A stretch of DNA of 32,829 nucleotides, taken from assembly GCA_002937585.1 (NCBI GenBank), contig PTKE01000018.1, forward strand, positions 1 to 32,829, in the 5' to 3' direction. The notes under the pieces were generated by a model. That model worked only from the letters and a program-made list of their open reading frames with translations, had not been told where the DNA came from and ran no database searches. Position 1 is the stretch's first letter, and every line of letters starts with the position of its first letter. Below, piece by piece: positions 16,381 through 23,878 of this stretch. The position numbers and the translations under genes are program-made. Source of the stretch: Alphaproteobacteria bacterium MarineAlpha9_Bin6 (GTDB lineage Bacteria > Pseudomonadota > Alphaproteobacteria > UBA7887).

Positions 16381-17420
16381 CTTGCTTCACCAATTTCGCC
16401 TTTTCGCCATGCCGCGATGTATTTCTGACAAAACTCGTCGCGACCTAATATTACATCCTCCGCCATTTGATATGCATTGGAATCACGGTTCATACCAAAC
16501 ACCTCAACGGGATTACTAAGAACAGGGTCTATGATTCCCCCATCGGCGCCTGCCTCAACCGAGAGAATCAAGAACACCTCGTTGATCAACTTTCGGCCTG
16601 GAATTCCAAACGAAGCATTACTGATGCCACCTGTTATGTGAATATCTGGTCCGTATTTTTTTCGAAGCCCCCGAATAGCCTCAAGGCAGTGAAGGCCAAA
16701 AACCCTGTCCACCGAAGTAGGAAATACAAGAGGGTCTATAAAAAGATCACCGAGTGTAAAGCCCTTCTCAAGAGCTGCATCGACCATACGAGATGCATTT
16801 TGTACTCTCTCTTCAGCACCGTTGGGCATTCCACTTTCGCCGGCAGCGGTAACCACCACACGAGCATTGTGTTCTTGGGCCAAATCGAGGGCTTCGATAC
16901 GTTCCAGTGAGGCAGAATTGAGTAGCGGTCGAGTTGCGGCCGAATCGTAAGCCGCCAGTCCCGTTGCTATTACCTCAACGTTTGAGGAATCAATCGACAG
17001 TGGAAGCTTGGTCATCCCCTGAATTGTGGTCACCAGCCACTTAATTGCCGCCTTTTGTTCTTCAAGTTTCCAGGAAATTTCGTCAACATTTAGGTCAAGA
17101 AAATCCGCGTTCACCCTAATCTGTTTATCAACTAACTGGCGTAAATATATCAGCGCCTCATCGGACCCATCACCACCAGCCATCGCTACTTTCACCGCAA
17201 TCATGACATGCTTAATCTGTCCCTGCTGGTACTCCTGTCTTCTCTTAAAGGAATCAGGTACCGGCAAGTGGCGCTGGGCACCCGCTGAATCGGTATAAGC
17301 AACGGCCTCCCTGCCGCTATTCTCGACGATACTCTTGCCCTTGCTACGCAGCGCCCGGGTAGTGTGAATGTTCTCTCCAATGACAATCAATTCTCCGCCG
17401 GCCACCGCATCAAGCTTCAT
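16377..17420 (-). CDS. Methyltetrahydrofolate:corrinoid methyltransferase (pterin-binding)
   Basis: A 347-residue TIM-barrel protein of the pterin-binding/MeTr family that transfers methyl groups between a corrinoid protein and tetrahydrofolate. Residues expected in the folate site are visible: FLDLNVDE (Asp109, Asn111), LPLSIDSSN (Asp144), RPLLNSASLE (Asn168), and the signature TGGISNASFGIPGRKLINEVFL. It is longer than the roughly 260-residue AcsE-type enzymes because of extra sequence at about residues 25-75. I use the ATG at 17420, which has GGGAG eight bases upstream, over a TTG at 17435. In this operon it would take the methyl group from the corrinoid protein and deliver it as 5-methyl-H4folate. 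Confidence 0.9.
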   Translation of the reverse strand: MKLDAVAGGELIVIGENIHTTRALRSKGKSIVENSGREAVAYTDSAGAQRHLPVPDSFKRRQEYQQGQIKHVMIAVKVAMAGGDGSDEALIYLRQLVDKQIRVNADFLDLNVDEISWKLEEQKAAIKWLVTTIQGMTKLPLSIDSSNVEVIATGLAAYDSAATRPLLNSASLERIEALDLAQEHNARVVVTAAGESGMPNGAEERVQNASRMVDAALEKGFTLGDLFIDPLVFPTSVDRVFGLHCLEAIRGLRKKYGPDIHITGGISNASFGIPGRKLINEVFLILSVEAGADGGIIDPVLSNPVEVFGMNRDSNAYQMAEDVILGRDEFCQKYIAAWRKGEIGEAR

Positions 17421-17447
17421 GTCAGTTTCTCCCAAACTGGAACAGCA

Positions 17448-19109
17448 TCATGTGGACGCTGATTTCACATTGCAAATGCGGGAAGGCATTGGCGTAAACT
17501 GACAACCTTCGACGAAGATATCGAAGAAATCAGATGTAGATTCCAGTTCAATATGTTCAATATTTTTAATTAGCGCCCTTAGTTTTTTTCGCTGACGCCG
17601 TGACAAAAGTAGCTCGCGGGCCCCATCTATAGCAGCGTTGCCTACTTTGATAATCCGCTCAACCGAAACCGGCGCAAGAAAACCTATTGCTATGGCATTT
17701 TCAACGTCAACATAGTTCGCGAACCCGCCCGCTAGGTACAGTTTTGAAATAGACTCTGGATCAATGCCAAACTTCTGCATGACTATAAATTGACCACAAT
17801 AATTTGCTGCAGTTGCCTGAGCCAACGCACTGCCATCAGCACGCGAAAATGTAATCCCATTTTCAGGCACAACCGTAATTTCGTTTTGCCGTTTATCCGG
17901 CTGAAATACACCCTTAGGGGTCATTCGGTCATGCCGACGGAGTTCCGCTATTAAGTCAATAAGACCGGAACCACACAAGCCCTCTGGTGACACACCACCG
18001 ATCGTCACATAGTCGAAATTGCCATTCTCAGGACGGAATTTAAGCGACTCGATTGCGCCGTCGTAGCCGGGCATACCGTAAGTTACTACCCCCCCCTCAA
18101 AAGCGGGTCCAGCAGGACAAGAAGCTGCCAACATGCGCTTGGCGTTGCCGATCACAACCTCCGTATTCGTGCCAACATCAACCATCATCACCACCTCTCC
18201 CTCAACAGAGGCCATATCTATTGCAGTCAAACATGCGGCTGCATCCGCACCCACATGGCTTCCAATAAGCGGCAAGCCATACAGTCTGGTCTCACGATGG
18301 GCCCGAAGGCCCAGCTTCCAAGCATTCTCGTTTAATTCCGTAGAAGATCTTTTCCCTTCCAGATATTCATGTTCAATCAATGACTTATAGGGTTTCTGCC
18401 CGATGCTTTGTATATCGAGCCCGAACAACAGATCGCGCATACTACTGTTTCCAGCAACAATGATTTCGTAGATCGCTCGGCGAGGAAATTTCCATGCGCG
18501 CGAGAGATTTCGAATAGATCGGTTGATCGCGGTCACGATAGCTTTTTGCAGTTCACCTCTGTCGGAACCGCCATCGTATGAGATCCGATGCATCACATCA
18601 CTACCACCAAACCGCTGAGGATTTTCAAAACTTAGGCGCTCCAGACTGTCACCCGTTTCCAGATCGACGAGATCAATCACGACAGTAGTTGTGCCGAGGT
18701 CAATCGCTAGGCCGTAGAGATAGCCTCGGTACTGGTCGATGACTTTGCCATCGTAGAGAACGTCTAGCCCTCTCCGGGAAACCATTGGATCAAGGTCCAG
18801 ATGAGTTTTGTTTTGACCTAACGTGAGAATTCTTGGCTTCCGACGTAACGGTGCAAAGTGGATTTCCGTGTCGATTCTCTCTACCACCGCCTGGCACGCC
18901 AGACGATAATTTCCTCGCAGAAAAGACTCAGGCTCAGAAGCTGCGTTAAGAGCCTCCATACCACTGATTATTTCGACCACGCATTCGTGACACTTCCCGT
19001 TTCTCCCACATGAGGTTGGCACCTCTACCGCGAGATCGTCCGCGAAGTCGAAAATTGTCTTGCCCAATTCAAGAGATTGGATCCGACCGTCGTGTGAGAT
19101 CGTACTCAA
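17448..19109 (-). CDS. Corrinoid reductive activation protein ([2Fe-2S] + ASKHA/DUF4445)
   Basis: A 553-residue ATP-dependent activator that re-reduces Co(II) corrinoid to Co(I) after accidental oxidation. The N-terminal ferredoxin-like domain has the [2Fe-2S] pattern Cys34-x5-Cys40-x2-Cys43 ... Cys72. The ASKHA nucleotide-binding part begins at GLAIDLGTTTVVIDL (Asp137), with VMMVDVGTNTEVVIG and CGSGLIDLIAEL further on, and matches RACo/DUF4445 proteins. No ATG is available near the domain start. A TTG at 19109 overlaps the upstream stop (TTGA) and puts the [2Fe-2S] domain right at the N-terminus. Reading further upstream would give an unconserved leader overlapping the previous gene. Confidence 0.9.
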   Translation of the reverse strand: MSTISHDGRIQSLELGKTIFDFADDLAVEVPTSCGRNGKCHECVVEIISGMEALNAASEPESFLRGNYRLACQAVVERIDTEIHFAPLRRKPRILTLGQNKTHLDLDPMVSRRGLDVLYDGKVIDQYRGYLYGLAIDLGTTTVVIDLVDLETGDSLERLSFENPQRFGGSDVMHRISYDGGSDRGELQKAIVTAINRSIRNLSRAWKFPRRAIYEIIVAGNSSMRDLLFGLDIQSIGQKPYKSLIEHEYLEGKRSSTELNENAWKLGLRAHRETRLYGLPLIGSHVGADAAACLTAIDMASVEGEVVMMVDVGTNTEVVIGNAKRMLAASCPAGPAFEGGVVTYGMPGYDGAIESLKFRPENGNFDYVTIGGVSPEGLCGSGLIDLIAELRRHDRMTPKGVFQPDKRQNEITVVPENGITFSRADGSALAQATAANYCGQFIVMQKFGIDPESISKLYLAGGFANYVDVENAIAIGFLAPVSVERIIKVGNAAIDGARELLLSRRQRKKLRALIKNIEHIELESTSDFFDIFVEGCQFTPMPSRICNVKSAST

Positions 19110-19477
19110 TCTTTTTTGGAAATTTCGCTCGGCGGTGCTCTTCTTTCCGCAGAGACTTTCTTGATTTTTTTGATTCGAGCCTTGGCGCGACCATAAGATT
19201 CGGGGTCTGTTTCCCACGCACTTCGATAATCGAACTGTCCATCATGGAGACAAACCAGCAAGTCATCATCAGGCGACACTTTTTGATTGCGGCACTTAAA
19301 TTTTCCAGTGCAACGATCCAAACGATCACGATAGGGACAGCGAAACTTTGAAAGTTCCTCTGCGTGTCCAGCGATATCGGAAAAAATCGCGCTCAAACGG
19401 TCAATTCGTTGGCGGTGGGCCTCCGGATCAATCTTGGGCGTTGGCTTGTCCTTGATAGATCGATCAGGCTTGGACAC
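19106..19477 (-). CDS. Unrecognised four-cysteine protein in corrinoid operon
   Basis: A 123-residue soluble basic protein that I cannot assign to a named family. The middle carries cysteines at residues 47, 56, 62 and 76 (FRCPYRDRLDRCTGKFKC and LVCLHDGQFDYRSAW), suggesting a zinc or Fe-S site. The C-terminus is lysine/arginine rich. The gene starts with GTG inside the end of the corrinoid-protein gene (14-bp overlap) and its stop overlaps the activator start by four bases. It is therefore almost certainly translated with them and probably acts on the corrinoid protein or its activation. That role is inferred from position only. Confidence 0.75.
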   Translation of the reverse strand: MSKPDRSIKDKPTPKIDPEAHRQRIDRLSAIFSDIAGHAEELSKFRCPYRDRLDRCTGKFKCRNQKVSPDDDLLVCLHDGQFDYRSAWETDPESYGRAKARIKKIKKVSAERRAPPSEISKKD

Positions 19478-20213
19478 TCACAAAACCTTTCGCAACTGCC
19501 ACGCAGTCGAGCGCATCTTTGCCATATGCGTCAGCACCCATGTCATCAGCAAATTCCTGGGTGACGGGCGCACCACCAACCATGATCCTTACGTCCTCGC
19601 GCAAATCCGCATCGATAAAGGCTTCAATGGTTTTCCCCATGTTCGGCATGGTTGTGGTCAGCAACGCGGACATACCGAGTATTGGGGCTTTGTGTTCTTC
19701 TACTGCGTCGATGAACTCATCATCCGAGGTATCCACACCGAGATCAATCACGGAAAAACCGGATCCGCGCAACATCATAATACAAAGATTTTTTCCGATA
19801 TCATGCAAGTCACCCTTCACCGTTCCCATCACCACCGTGGCGAGTGGCTTAACGCCTGAAGCGGAAAGAATTGGTTCTATATAGGCCATTCCAGCCTTCA
19901 TTGCGCGTGCACAGGCAAGCACCTCGGGAACAAATATAAAGGTGTCGCGAAACTTAATTCCCACGATGCCCATACCGGAAATAAGACCATCATCCATTAT
20001 CTCAAGCGCATCTATACCCTCGCCCAACGCCTGTTTAGTCAATCGATCCACGGTACCGTCATCACCCTCAATCAACGCTGCTGCTATCTCTTGCATCAGG
20101 GGGCGAACACGCACAAACAAACCGACGTTGCGCTCGATCTCCTCCGGCCGATCCAGATATTCCTCTATTTCACGGCGAATTGTTTCGTTCGCGATATCTG
20201 TTAGCTCAGCCAT
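19464..20213 (-). CDS. Corrinoid-binding methyltransferase protein (MtbC/MttC-like)
   Basis: A 249-residue cobalamin carrier. The N-terminal helical cap (about residues 30-115) includes the IPEVLACARAM-like stretch VPEVLACARAMKAGM. The Rossmann-like B12 domain follows, with the DxHxxG motif at Asp135-Leu-His137-Asp-Ile-Gly140, whose histidine is the lower axial cobalt ligand. Further motifs are MSALLTTTM and VGGAPVTQEFADDMGADAYGKDA. It would shuttle the methyl group between the URO-D-type methyltransferase encoded seven bases upstream and the methyl-H4folate enzyme. It overlaps the following four-cysteine gene by 14 bases. Confidence 0.94.
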   Translation of the reverse strand: MAELTDIANETIRREIEEYLDRPEEIERNVGLFVRVRPLMQEIAAALIEGDDGTVDRLTKQALGEGIDALEIMDDGLISGMGIVGIKFRDTFIFVPEVLACARAMKAGMAYIEPILSASGVKPLATVVMGTVKGDLHDIGKNLCIMMLRGSGFSVIDLGVDTSDDEFIDAVEEHKAPILGMSALLTTTMPNMGKTIEAFIDADLREDVRIMVGGAPVTQEFADDMGADAYGKDALDCVAVAKGFVSVQA

Positions 20214-20220
20214 TATTCTT

Positions 20221-21285
20221 CTATCTTGCTACGCGACTTTGGTTGTGGGCATGATCCGCGTGCCAATCGCGCACAGCACGAGGGATTGCGAGCAAGTTTT
20301 CAATCGACGTCTGCAACGGGATGGCACATTCCGGACCGACCATGTGCACGCCTGCATCAAGGTTAGCGCACACCTCCGCACACACTGCATCCGGTTCTTT
20401 AGCATACAAAGTCTCAGGATTATTGATGTTGCCAATCAGAGAAATACGATCGCGAGTAATATCCATTGATTCCTGTGGCTTATTCTTTGAATCAAAGTGG
20501 AATGCGGCCATACCCGTCTCAGCGATCGAATTCATGCGATCAACGGTGCGCCCACAGATGTGTAGAATCAGTGGAACTGGAATAAGGTCAACGAACTCTG
20601 CATGCATATCCTTGAGATACCGGTCGTAATACTCGCCACTCACTAAGTCACCGGTAGCATGATCTGGCAATGTCAGCGCATCGGCTCCCGCTTCAATTTG
20701 AGCTACTCCGAACTGGATTGTTGCTTCCTTCATACGCTCCAAGGCAAGTTTCGTTTTCCCTGGATCGTCCAACGACATCAGCAGGAATGGCTCCACACCA
20801 AAACAGTGATAGCCAAGCGTCCATGGCCCCATTGTTTTACCAATAATCGCAACCTCGTCTCCAAACTCCTTTCTGAGCAACTTGATTGCTTCGATCACGC
20901 ATACGGTATCAGGATGCGTCAAAAAATCATTTGGAATTCGGATATCATCTACGTCTCGCCATATTGGTTCACGCATGCGCACAGTTGGCCAATTATCTTT
21001 TTGCTCCCACTGCATTTTACAGCCAAGCGCGGACGACTCCTGAATGATTGAGAAGACCGGCATTATACTGTCAAAACCAAGCTCAGTATATCCAGTGGCG
21101 GCTAGGCGCGCCATCATTTCCGGATCGCGGTTGGCCTCGGGAAAATAAGCATCGACGAGGTCCATCAACTCGACCGTCGCCACCGAAGTCGGATTGCAGA
21201 CGGGAGTTCTGTCGACGGGCTCGCGACGCAGTCCAGCAAGCACTCGCTCGCGGCTGGTCATCGGCTGGACTCGCACGTCAGTCAT
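20221..21285 (-). CDS. URO-D-fold corrinoid methyltransferase (MtaA/CmuA-like)
   Basis: A 354-residue member of the uroporphyrinogen decarboxylase superfamily. The genuine decarboxylase is unlikely because the zinc-binding pattern of MtaA/MtbA/CmuA-type methyltransferases is present: His242-x-Cys244 in LILHICGRTVD and Cys320 in VGPECAIPLQT. Other family stretches are GKTMGPWTLGYHCFG, ADALTLPDHATG and IGNINNPETLY. The gene has a strong purine-rich ribosome site (GGGGGGAG) before its ATG. With the adjacent corrinoid protein it would demethylate a small substrate, the zinc ion activating either the methyl donor or its leaving group. The donor cannot be read from sequence. Confidence 0.88.
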   Translation of the reverse strand: MTDVRVQPMTSRERVLAGLRREPVDRTPVCNPTSVATVELMDLVDAYFPEANRDPEMMARLAATGYTELGFDSIMPVFSIIQESSALGCKMQWEQKDNWPTVRMREPIWRDVDDIRIPNDFLTHPDTVCVIEAIKLLRKEFGDEVAIIGKTMGPWTLGYHCFGVEPFLLMSLDDPGKTKLALERMKEATIQFGVAQIEAGADALTLPDHATGDLVSGEYYDRYLKDMHAEFVDLIPVPLILHICGRTVDRMNSIAETGMAAFHFDSKNKPQESMDITRDRISLIGNINNPETLYAKEPDAVCAEVCANLDAGVHMVGPECAIPLQTSIENLLAIPRAVRDWHADHAHNQSRVAR

Positions 21286-21309
21286 CTCTCCCCCCTCAAA
21301 AGCTCTAGG

Positions 21310-21957
21310 TCATTGCTGTTGTGCACTGGGAGCCGATAACATACCGCGCCCAGCTGAATCGTCCTGTTCCCGCATCGCGGCGCGGACGTTAAGCGCGCGC
21401 TTTAGCAATAGGCCAATCAGCGAATTGTGGTCATTATTGCAATCGAATACCACTGTTTGATCACTGTCCTCGACATAATCCATCTCGGCAAGTTTAACAA
21501 AACCACCGGCGATGGCGGTGATGCGGCGTGCGCGGCCATCTTCTTCACCATCGGCATTTATCCGATAAGCACCTTGTCCCAAACCGTCCACGTTGATATT
21601 GCGCTCCGTTTTCTTGTCGAAGATAAACATCGGTCGCGACTTTAATTCTGTACCTAGCTCGATCTTGCATGCTTCCAGAAATATCCGCTTACAGGCTTTC
21701 CGGTGTTGCTTCCCACATGAGAAGCGAACACAGGTACCGTCACCTACCACTGGAATCATACCACCTAACGTGATCATTGCAGCTGTAACATGGCGCAAAC
21801 ATTGGTCGACCCCGGCTCGACCAGCATAGCTGTGGACCTGGAATTCAAAACTGTCGCCGTCGCCCTGGCGCTCGTACAGCGAGATAGAAATGTCATGAAA
21901 ATGCGGATACATCGAAACCAGTTCGATCCGAATGCCAATGTCTACGAGCCGTGTCAT
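21310..21957 (-). CDS. Unrecognised first gene of corrinoid operon
   Basis: A 215-residue soluble alpha/beta-looking protein that I cannot place in a family. It lacks a signal peptide and membrane segments. Notable stretches are MYPHFHDISISLYE near the N-terminus, a region containing RFSCGKQHRKACKRIFLEACKIE (three cysteines and a histidine, about residues 80-102), and NVDGLGQGAYRINADGEEDG. It lies 24 bases upstream of the URO-D-type methyltransferase in the same orientation and is the likely operon leader. A substrate-binding, sensory or accessory enzyme role are all possible; the sequence does not decide. Confidence 0.75.
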   Translation of the reverse strand: MTRLVDIGIRIELVSMYPHFHDISISLYERQGDGDSFEFQVHSYAGRAGVDQCLRHVTAAMITLGGMIPVVGDGTCVRFSCGKQHRKACKRIFLEACKIELGTELKSRPMFIFDKKTERNINVDGLGQGAYRINADGEEDGRARRITAIAGGFVKLAEMDYVEDSDQTVVFDCNNDHNSLIGLLLKRALNVRAAMREQDDSAGRGMLSAPSAQQQ

Positions 21958-22127
21958 GGCCGAACATCCTCACCAAAGGGACAGCACCATTGCTCCAGCA
22001 CGGAACAAGTAGCATTGCTCCCACATTTGGTTAAATAGGTCAAATTCCGTTTCGATTCCTCTTCGAGATCTAATGCAATCGGGAAAAGAAAACGACGGAG
22101 ATCAGGTCACTATTTTCATTATCAAGT

Positions 22128-22889
22128 TTATATGCATCGGCCACCGTCGATTTCCAGCATTACGCCGGTAACTAGTTCGGCCTCATCAGATGCTAGATAG
22201 AGAGCTGCTGACGCAACATCACTCGGCAAGCTCAGGCGGCCTAGCGGCACAGTGGCCACAAAGCGTTTATAGGACTCATTCCGATCTCCGTCACCCAGAA
22301 AATCATCCAACATCGGCGTATCTCCGGCTACCGGGCATAGGCCGTTAACACGAATCTTGTCGGGTGCTAGTTCTAACGCAAGCGCTTTTGTCATTGGCAC
22401 CAGTGCACCTTTGGTACCATTATAAATAGCAAGATTTGGGCGAGGTCTGATTGCCGCAGTTGAAACAGTGTTGATGATAACCCCGCCCTTCCCCTGGTCT
22501 TTAAGCACAGGGACTACCTCCCGTACCCCTAAATAGATGCTCTTGACATTTACCAGGAACAGTTTGTCGAATAGTGCCTCAGGAGTTTCATGCATGGGCA
22601 TGGGCTTCATCCCCATACCCGCATTCTGGACCAAGATATCGAGACCACCATAAGCATCTAACGCAGCCCCAATCATGGCCTTGGTAGATACCGTGTCGGT
22701 TACATCTGTCCTGACGAAGGTAGCTTCACCACCGTCCGCGGTAATGTCATCAACAACTCTGCTGCCAGTCTGAGTATTTATCTCAGCGGCCACCACCCTG
22801 GCACCTTCACCCGCAAACCGTTTAGCAATGCCCTCACCGAAGCCAGACCCGGCACCGGTCACAATTGCTACCTTGCCCTCAAGTCTCAT
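22128..22889 (-). CDS. SDR-family NAD(P)-dependent oxidoreductase
   Basis: A 253-residue classical short-chain dehydrogenase. The cofactor loop is TGAGSGFGEGIA (residues 11-22), followed by VQNAGMG, a catalytic serine region NTVSTAAI and the Tyr-x-x-x-Lys pair in YNGTKGA. The C-terminus DGGRCI is typical. GGGAGG precedes its ATG. It is transcribed toward the corrinoid operon, with 170 bp between them, so it may belong to the same pathway (for example oxidising the demethylated alcohol) or have its own transcript. The substrate is unknown. The 170-bp gap showed no cobalamin-riboswitch box that I could identify. Confidence 0.9.
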   Translation of the reverse strand: MRLEGKVAIVTGAGSGFGEGIAKRFAGEGARVVAAEINTQTGSRVVDDITADGGEATFVRTDVTDTVSTKAMIGAALDAYGGLDILVQNAGMGMKPMPMHETPEALFDKLFLVNVKSIYLGVREVVPVLKDQGKGGVIINTVSTAAIRPRPNLAIYNGTKGALVPMTKALALELAPDKIRVNGLCPVAGDTPMLDDFLGDGDRNESYKRFVATVPLGRLSLPSDVASAALYLASDEAELVTGVMLEIDGGRCI

Positions 22890-23010
22890 TCGACCCTCCC
22901 AATCCCGTTCAGATTCAATATTTTTTCTCCGTCATCTGGCGGATGCCAAATCTCCGATCAAACCACAATACAGTTATTTTATTGCTTTCGCCCTCGGAAG
23001 CTGAATCGAC

Positions 23011-23109
23011 GGAGACCTAATAACAAAGCTTTAAAAATGGGTTTTGCAGCAGGAGTGGACCCCGGATTAGTCTCCAGCGCTTTGCCGCGGCCCGGCCGCG
23101 TCGTTTTTT
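23011..23109 (+). promoter_or_regulatory. Candidate structured RNA leader upstream of permease pseudogene
   Basis: GGAGAC-C-TAAT (23011-23021) can pair with ATTA-GTCTCC (23066-23075), giving ten base pairs interrupted by a single bulged C. It encloses 44 bases that can form a smaller AAAA/TTTT-type hairpin. Eleven bases later comes a strong GC-rich terminator hairpin. A closing stem, an internal domain and a terminator directly before a transport gene is the layout of an attenuator or riboswitch. I cannot match it to a named class, and the pairing has not been tested for covariation. The rest of 22890-23010 shows nothing definite. Confidence 0.35.
23086..23109 (+). terminator. Strong intrinsic terminator hairpin
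   Basis: CGCGGC (23086-23091) pairs with GCCGCG (23095-23100) around a three-base loop, followed by TCG and six T residues (23104-23109). The T-tract follows only on the plus strand. No plus-strand gene lies upstream for several kilobases. It stands just 10 bases before the start codon of the permease pseudogene, which fits attenuation rather than operon termination. Confidence 0.6.
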
Positions 23110-23119
23110 CGACACCGTC

Positions 23120-23876
23120 ATGTCATTGACTCTCATTGCTGACCTCTGGTTTTACGTAATTGCGGTACCGGCACTGGTGTTGATTGGAATTTAAAAAGCC
23201 GGGTTTGGTTCAGGTCTAGAATATTCGTGGGACCCATGATGGCATCAATCGTCCCGGCGTCTCAGGGGGCTGCGATCGTGTTACCAATTCGTTATATCAT
23301 GGATGCAATTGGGGTTTGGGCCTATCGCCAACACTGGGATGGAAAAAATCTCTATTACATGATTCCGGGAGCTGCAATCGGCACAGTCATTGCCACCGCA
23401 TTTGTTCACAGACTAACACCCAAATATATCGCACTGCTTATCGGCGTAATCGCAGTGGCCTTCTCGGCGCGTTATTTATTAGTTAATTTAGAGAAACCAT
23501 CGGCAAAACGACACGCATTGAAAGGTCTTCTATGGGCTGGTTTGTCGGGCTCTACCAGCTTTCTCACCCATGCAGGTAGTCCCCACCACTTAACGTCTAT
23601 CTCCTGCCACAAAGACTGAATAAAACAATTTTCGTTGGCACTACTGCTTTTTTCGCCAGCGTAAATTACAGGAAGCTCGTGCCATATGGCTGGCTTGGTC
23701 AATTTTCAGCGGAAAACCTCGGAACTTCATTGGTGTCGGCTCCCATCGCACCACTAGCGATCTGGCTCGGCCCGCAGGTTCACGGTCATATTGGTGGGGT
23801 TTGGTTTTACAAACTGTGCTACGGAATTTTGATTGTCGTTGGAGTCAAGCTCATTGGAGACAGTCTTGCCCTTTGA
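23120..23876 (+). pseudogene. TauE/SafE-type permease, disrupted
   Basis: Read across frames, this stretch encodes a nearly complete TauE/SafE (sulfite/sulfonate exporter-like) membrane protein of about 250 residues. It opens as ATG at 23120 (LWFYVIAVPALVLIGI). It meets an in-frame TAA at 23192-23194 where the family has a serine before KAGFGSG. It shifts frame near 23215-23230 to continue as MMASIVPASQGAAIVLPI through SGSTSFLTHAG. It shifts again near 23578-23583 to continue as PPLNVYLLPQRLNKT through PYGWLGQFSAENLGTSL to the natural end at 23876. Three independent lesions make a single sequencing error unlikely. No Shine-Dalgarno is visible. The convergent VWA gene ends two bases beyond. 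Confidence 0.85.
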
Positions 23877-23878
23877 GG

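Noticed and set aside
20221-21285. Genuine uroporphyrinogen decarboxylase (hemE)
   Set aside because: The zinc-ligand pattern and the corrinoid neighbours fit the methyltransferase branch instead.
21958-22127. Cobalamin riboswitch before the corrinoid operon
   Set aside because: I looked for the B12-box and the conserved core and saw neither.
23037-23129. 30-codon leader peptide before the permease pseudogene
   Set aside because: It has no ribosome site at a sensible distance and no repeated regulatory codons. Its overlap with the terminator seems accidental.
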